A stretch of 8,900 nt of DNA, from contig JADGAO010000137.1 in NCBI GenBank assembly GCA_015231995.1, positions 1 to 8,900 on the forward strand. Reading direction: 5' to 3'. A model generated the notes under the pieces. It was not told where the DNA came from and searched no databases. It was given only the letters and a program-made list of their open reading frames with translations. The DNA is from Nitrospinota bacterium (GTDB lineage Bacteria > Nitrospinota_A > UBA7883 > JACRLM01). Both the position numbers and the translations under genes were made by a program. Positions 5,369 through 8,900 of this stretch are shown here, one piece after another (within the stretch, counting starts at the first letter, position 1; every line of letters begins with the position of its first letter).

Positions 5369-6387
5369 ATCCCAAGCCCCTTGAGCATGGCTCTCATACC
5401 AGCCAGAAAAAGCATTATCATGACGATTTTCCTTATGGCCGCTGGCTTCGCCCGCGTCAACATCCTCACGCCCGTCATCGACCCGAGCATGATGCCGATA
5501 AGCGATGGCGCGACGAGCATGGGCAGAATGGCCCCCTGGTTTATGTATACCCAGGCGGCGGTGGTGTCCGTAATGGAAAGCAGGAACATGCTTGTGGCCA
5601 CTGAAAGCTTTAGTGGAGCCCCCATAAGCAGGTTAAGGGTTGGCACGTTTGCCCACCCGGCGCCAAGCCCGAACATGCCGGCCATGAAACCTATAAGCAC
5701 AAACAGCCCCATCCCCTTGGCGGTCCGGTGGATTTTCCATTCCACGTTCCTGCCCAGCGTCTCCTCGAAATAAACACCGTGAATCCCCAACGCGGTGGAC
5801 AAGGCATCGGGTTCCCTGACCTGCGGGTAATCCGATTTACGGGCGAGGAACATAATGGCGACGATGGCGAGTATCGTCATACCCATAGCTGTCTGGACTA
5901 TCTGCGCCGGGAGAGCCAGACCGATCATCGCGCCAGCTATGGCGGATGTCGAGGCGATCAAACCCAGCGGCAAAGCGAGCCGAAAATCCGCAAGGCCTTT
6001 TCGCATAAGGCCCGGACTGGCCGCAAGCGACGCGGAAAGAGCCACCAGCAAACCCGCCCCCCTAACAAAATCGAGGTGAAACGGAAAGAATCCGCTTACT
6101 ATCGGGACGAAAAGAACCGCGCCGCCCACGCCGCCAAGCACGGCGATTATCCCGATAAGGTACGTGACTACGAAAAGGATAAGAGGCCATATCCACCAAG
6201 GGGTCCCTTCGCCATCCTGCATAGAAGCGATGTCGGCGGCGAAAGCTGGCGTCTGGGCAAGAATCGTAAACAGGCTTGCGAGGATTAGAATAAGCAATGT
6301 CACCCTGGGCCTTTCGGAGGGTGACAATAGAAAAGCAATTATGGGCCGTTTCATATTTCCAGAAGATTGAATGTATCTACTTTGCAT
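5365..6387 (-). CDS. TauE/SafE (TSUP) family sulfite/anion exporter-like permease
   Basis: TSUP proteins move sulfite, sulfonates or related anions across the inner membrane. The 340-residue product has a possible N-terminal signal segment ending near TPAFA (46-50), then about eight or nine membrane helices in two related halves. Each half begins with a glycine-rich stretch, IIAVLGGVGGAVLFVPIV (80-97) and FMAGMFGLGAGWANVPTL (234-251). A hydrophilic loop at about 184-222 joins them. The second half includes LKLSVATSMFLLSITD, typical of the family. Neither ATG at 6387 nor the internal ATG at 6354 has a strong ribosome site, so the start is uncertain by 11 residues. The gene heads a three-gene unit with the small membrane protein and the stress protein. 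The substrate cannot be told from sequence. Confidence 0.9.
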   Translation of the reverse strand: MQSRYIQSSGNMKRPIIAFLLSPSERPRVTLLILILASLFTILAQTPAFAADIASMQDGEGTPWWIWPLILFVVTYLIGIIAVLGGVGGAVLFVPIVSGFFPFHLDFVRGAGLLVALSASLAASPGLMRKGLADFRLALPLGLIASTSAIAGAMIGLALPAQIVQTAMGMTILAIVAIMFLARKSDYPQVREPDALSTALGIHGVYFEETLGRNVEWKIHRTAKGMGLFVLIGFMAGMFGLGAGWANVPTLNLLMGAPLKLSVATSMFLLSITDTTAAWVYINQGAILPMLVAPSLIGIMLGSMTGVRMLTRAKPAAIRKIVMIMLFLAGMRAMLKGLGI

Positions 6388-6436
6388 TAACCGATTAGTT
6401 AAGATGCCGTTAGCGGAGAAAAGATCCCTAAATAAC

Positions 6437-6463
6437 CGCAGACAGGAATAGGGCCTGTATCCG
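6437..6463 (-). terminator. Weak hairpin downstream of tatB
   Basis: CGCAGACAGG (6437-6446) and CCTGTATCCG (6454-6463) pair in eight of ten positions around a 7-base loop. In the minus-strand transcript it lies shortly after the tatB stop and is followed by GGTTATTT, only modestly U-rich. It may end tatB transcription before the TSUP gene, or be a protein-binding palindrome. Confidence 0.3.
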
Positions 6464-6479
6464 CCCCGTTAGAGTTGTG

Positions 6480-6788
6480 TCAGGTTGTTTTGGAGGAGTC
6501 GGCGGTTTTGGGATCAGACGGCGGCAGATTTTCCCTGTTCAATTCAGTCATTATCGAATCCTCGATGTTTTTGCCGACAGCGCGGACCGGGTCGCGGACA
6601 ATGCGCGTCTCCTTCTCGAACTCCGCCGTGACGTTGTCGAAGTTCTGGCGCACGTCGCGCATGGAGCGGGTGAATTCGTTGTAAGCTCTTCCCAGGGCTT
6701 TGGCGATTTCAGGAAGCTTCTCCGGGCCAAGAACGATGAGCGCCACCACGAAAATGAGCGCCATCTCTGGGATGCCGATATTGAACAT
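6480..6788 (-). CDS. tatB: Sec-independent translocase subunit TatB-like (TatA/B family)
   Basis: TatB, with TatC, forms the receptor for twin-arginine signal peptides in the inner membrane. The 102-residue product starts MFNIGIPEMALIFVVALIVL, with the conserved glutamate at residue 8 in the membrane helix, then the hinge GPEKLPEIAKALGR (21-34). An amphipathic helix and a polar, charged tail ending in DPKTADSSKTT follow. The MFNIG start and VALIVLGPEKLP are closer to TatB than TatA. The ATG at 6788 is chosen over a TTG at 6800, which sits directly against the GAGG with no spacing. No tatC or tatA lies in the window, so it is a stand-alone copy here. Confidence 0.88.
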   Translation of the reverse strand: MFNIGIPEMALIFVVALIVLGPEKLPEIAKALGRAYNEFTRSMRDVRQNFDNVTAEFEKETRIVRDPVRAVGKNIEDSIMTELNRENLPPSDPKTADSSKTT

Positions 6789-7068
6789 GCGTGGAACCAA
6801 CCTCGTTTTAGGGCATTATCGCAAAGGCAGGAGCCGCTGGCAACAAGGCAATTGGAAGCGACGCGACGCGCGCGCGCCGTTCACCCCGCGCCGGATTTTT
6901 AAACGCCCTGGAGTCGTGAAAGAAATGATGCGGTTCGCATTTGCGCCCCGCCAAATTGAAGGCCGAATCAGCCATGTAACCGCCGGCGCCGGAAGGATTT
7001 CGTGAACGCCAAACCAAACCAAAAAAAGTTTGCCCTGGGTCTCAATTTTCCGGGGGAAGCTCATACAA
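6789..7068. other. Gene-free gap between rmuC and tatB
   Basis: This 280-bp stretch has no convincing gene. Two open frames of 69 and 93 residues on the minus strand have no ribosome site and no recognisable motif; one starts inside rmuC. The region includes an alternating GC tract around 6863-6879, a perfect palindrome CCGGCGCCGG at 6983-6992 and a seven-base A run at 7021-7027. The A run would be a T-run soon after rmuC in the minus transcript, but no good stem precedes it. Confidence 0.6.
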
Positions 7069-8616
7069 CTAATCGTCTCCCACGCTCCCCCTGTCACTAG
7101 CCTCTACATCATCTTCCAATAGATTTTGCGGAAGCAGTGTGGCGGCCTCGCCGATTGGAAGCTCTTGGATATCCCTGAGTTTTCTCCCGACTGCCTTAGA
7201 GCGCACTTTCGCCTTTTCGATAGTGTCCGACGCCTGGTTTATCTTTTTTTGAACCGCATCCAAAACATCGCCATACTTTGTCCACTCAGTCTTTACTGCC
7301 GCGAGAAGATTCCACACCTCGCTGGAACGCTCCTGAATAGCCAGCGTGCGAAAGCCCATTTGCAAGCTGTTCAAAATCGCCCATAGCGTGGTTGGGCCAG
7401 CAATAATCACCCGGCGTTCTCGCTGGATGACCTCGCTTAACCCAATCCTTCGAATAACCTCCGCAAACAATCCTTCAATGGGCAAGAACAAGATGGCAAA
7501 GTCCGTGGTCTTTGGTGGATTCAAATACTTTTCACTTATATCTTGCGCACAGCTTTTGACACGGCTCTCTAGTTGCTTTCCCGCCATCTCCACCCCGGCG
7601 ATATCAGCCCGCTCCTGAGCCTCGATCAGACGCTGGTAATCTTCGACAGGGAACTTTGCATCGATTGGAAGCCAGACGATCTGATCTCCGTTAGCGCCCT
7701 GCCCCGGCAACTTGATTGAAAACTCGACGCGCTCTCCACCATCCTTCGTAGCCACGTTGGCGGCAAACTGATCGGGACTAAGCGCCTGTTCCAGCAATGC
7801 GCCGAGCTGAACCTCCCCCCAAGTCCCGCGCGTCTTGACGTTCGAGAGGACTTTTTTAAGATCGCCGACGCCAGTCGCTAAAGTCTGCATTTCGCCAAGC
7901 CCTTTATGCACCTGCTCAAGCCGATCGCTAACCTGCTTGAAGGACTCGCCCAAACGCTTGTCAAGCGTTCCCTGGAGTTTTTCGTCAACGGTATGCCGCA
8001 TTTGCTCAAGTTGTTTGGCGTTGTCAATCTGCATGCTCTGGAGTTTGCCTTCTACAGTTACTCTGATCGTCTCCAGTTTCTTCTCATTGGAATCAGCAAG
8101 CTTTCCAATCGCAGATGACATGGCTTCAAGCTGGGCTTTTTGGACATTGGCCAGTTCGCCCATTGTCCTGGTGGTGGTTTCTGCCATCCCCCTGAGCGCC
8201 GCGATGACCTCTTCCCTTAACTGTTTGGCTCCAGTGGCGGATTCGAGACGGACGCCGTCCAGCCGTTCACCGCTGGCCTTTGCAAAAGACCCTAGTTGAT
8301 CGGAAAACGTATCCAGCTGAACCTTCTGCAAGTTGGCGACATCCATTATTCTACGCGTCACGGAATCGCTAAGGGCTTTGAAAGATTCGGCGAGTTCCTG
8401 TCGTTGCTCCCTTAAGGATTTAGCTTGTTCATCCCTGCTTCTGGTTCCCTCCTCCCTGATCGAACGCTCGGCGCGTTCTTGCGCCCTATCGAAAGCGTCA
8501 AGACGTGAAACGAGCTCTGAAGCGCCGGATTGGGGAGCTTTCCTTAAAAGTATGATAATGAGACCCACCGCGATCACTAGCAGAACTAGAACCATTATCA
8601 GCAGGATGTCAGTCAC
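7069..8616 (-). CDS. rmuC: RmuC-family membrane-anchored coiled-coil protein
   Basis: RmuC proteins limit certain DNA rearrangements, such as inversions at short inverted repeats; the mechanism is unsettled, and a nuclease-like fold has been proposed for the C-terminal domain. The 515-residue product has one membrane helix (about 4-25), a long coiled coil (about 35-245) and the RmuC domain (about 250-480). Within the domain are GTWGEVQLGALLEQ (264-277), LPIDAKFPVEDY (316-327), DFAILFLPIEGLFAEV (372-387) and GPTTLWAILNSLQMGF (407-422). The GTG start is supported by AAGGAG (complement at 8624-8629) seven bases upstream. The coiled coil holds a ~61-residue internal repeat, units about 71-131 and 132-192. 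The tail is acidic. Confidence 0.94.
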   Translation of the reverse strand: MTDILLIMVLVLLVIAVGLIIILLRKAPQSGASELVSRLDAFDRAQERAERSIREEGTRSRDEQAKSLREQRQELAESFKALSDSVTRRIMDVANLQKVQLDTFSDQLGSFAKASGERLDGVRLESATGAKQLREEVIAALRGMAETTTRTMGELANVQKAQLEAMSSAIGKLADSNEKKLETIRVTVEGKLQSMQIDNAKQLEQMRHTVDEKLQGTLDKRLGESFKQVSDRLEQVHKGLGEMQTLATGVGDLKKVLSNVKTRGTWGEVQLGALLEQALSPDQFAANVATKDGGERVEFSIKLPGQGANGDQIVWLPIDAKFPVEDYQRLIEAQERADIAGVEMAGKQLESRVKSCAQDISEKYLNPPKTTDFAILFLPIEGLFAEVIRRIGLSEVIQRERRVIIAGPTTLWAILNSLQMGFRTLAIQERSSEVWNLLAAVKTEWTKYGDVLDAVQKKINQASDTIEKAKVRSKAVGRKLRDIQELPIGEAATLLPQNLLEDDVEASDRGSVGDD

Positions 8617-8687
8617 GGGCGATCTCCTTGGAATTGTTCCTTGCTTGCATAGTCAGAGCGCGCGCCACTGGGAAATGTTAAGACAAT

Positions 8688-8714
8688 ACTATAACAAAGA
8701 AAAAGAGTCAGCAA
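8688..8714 (-). promoter_or_regulatory. Candidate rmuC promoter
   Basis: On the minus strand TTGCTG (complement at 8709-8714) precedes TATAGT (complement at 8688-8693, five of six consensus bases) with a short 15-bp spacer. A shifted -10 element TAGTAT would give 17 bp. It lies about 70 bp before the rmuC GTG, in an AT-rich patch. The short spacer makes this tentative. Confidence 0.35.
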
Positions 8715-8763
8715 TTGCTCCATCAGGGGCACAACAAGGGGCTGTCTGCCAAATGCTCGGCGT

Positions 8764-8840
8764 GGGTGTTCTTCACCCCGCCGTCCTTAAGGAAGAATAC
8801 ACTCACATTAAAAGACAGGAGTCCGAGGTGAAGAACACCC
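8764..8840. repeat. 77-bp element with perfect 14-bp inverted termini
   Basis: GGGTGTTCTTCACC (8764-8777) is exactly inverted at 8827-8840 (GGTGAAGAACACCC). The 49-base interior contains the perfect palindrome TCCTTAAGGA (8784-8793). No gene fits inside. It resembles a small non-coding mobile repeat or a long hairpin and sits next to a second repeat at 8847-8900. Confidence 0.75.
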
Positions 8841-8846
8841 CTTTGT

Positions 8847-8900
8847 GTCCCCCTTAGTAAGGGGGACCGCCACAACGTGGCGAGGGGGTTTAATTAAACC
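8847..8900. repeat. Double-hairpin REP-like repeat, cut by window end
   Basis: GTCCCCCTT (8847-8855) pairs with AAGGGGGAC (8859-8867) around AGT. Directly after it, CGCCAC (8868-8873) pairs with GTGGCG (8877-8882) around AAC, followed by AGGGGGTTT. Two perfect adjacent hairpins in an intergenic site are typical of REP-type dispersed repeats found in many copies per genome. The right boundary is not visible. Confidence 0.7.

Noticed and set aside
7021..7065. T-run (minus strand) after rmuC as an intrinsic terminator
   Set aside because: Only a 4-bp stem precedes it and it is far from the run, so an intrinsic terminator is not supported.
6808..7097. Minus-strand frames of 69 and 93 residues between rmuC and tatB
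   Set aside because: TTG or internal starts without ribosome sites, no recognisable domain, and composition of a GC-rich gap.
7835..8857. Long + strand frames opposite rmuC
   Set aside because: They are antisense shadows of the rmuC coiled-coil region with no motifs of their own.

Overview
The window is a bacterial chromosomal segment of moderate GC content (just over half GC by eye). A + strand rimP-nusA pair sits on the left, followed by a long run of minus-strand genes. Tat-type and RmuC proteins, universal stress proteins, and frequent GTG and TTG starts with good Shine-Dalgarno sites suggest a Gram-negative-type bacterium. The left end carries an intergenic repeat family whose spurious translations contain VILNEVKNL-like strings, a repeat I associate with draft genomes of uncultivated Nitrospirota, Nitrospinota, Desulfobacterota and similar lineages. 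The phylum cannot be fixed from this window.

Left region (1-472): no protein gene is supported. It holds a 9-bp tandem repeat, several copies of a dispersed hairpin repeat, a well-formed extended -10 sigma70-type promoter (361-389), and a terminator-like hairpin with a T-run just before rimP. The last looks like a rimP leader attenuator. rimP (ribosome maturation) and nusA (transcription elongation and termination factor) follow 14 bp apart. infB, the usual downstream partner, is absent: nusA runs into a convergent gene.

Middle region (2124-3999, minus strand): in transcription order there is a short-form HicB antitoxin, a HicA toxin gene killed by one in-frame TGA, a possible 59-residue gene with a TTG start and strong Shine-Dalgarno, a nested 80-bp inverted repeat, and an ApbE-type flavin transferase. 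The ApbE has lost its usual metal-binding aspartate. The HicBA pair is a decaying toxin-antitoxin module. The long inverted repeat abuts the apbE start codon.

Right region (4054-8616, minus strand): a TauE/SafE (TSUP) permease, a small three-helix membrane protein overlapping it by ATGA, and a tandem universal stress protein form an apparent operon for anion export or transport under stress. Upstream lie a solitary TatB-like translocase subunit and rmuC, a membrane-anchored coiled-coil protein whose coiled coil contains a ~61-residue internal duplication.

Right end (8617-8900): a candidate rmuC promoter, a 77-bp element with perfect 14-bp inverted termini, and an adjacent double-hairpin repeat running to the window edge. 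I see no clear new defence or biosynthetic system. The most noteworthy items are the nested inverted repeat at the apbE start, the overlooked small gene with its palindrome, the broken hicA, the ApbE active-site change and the rimP leader.
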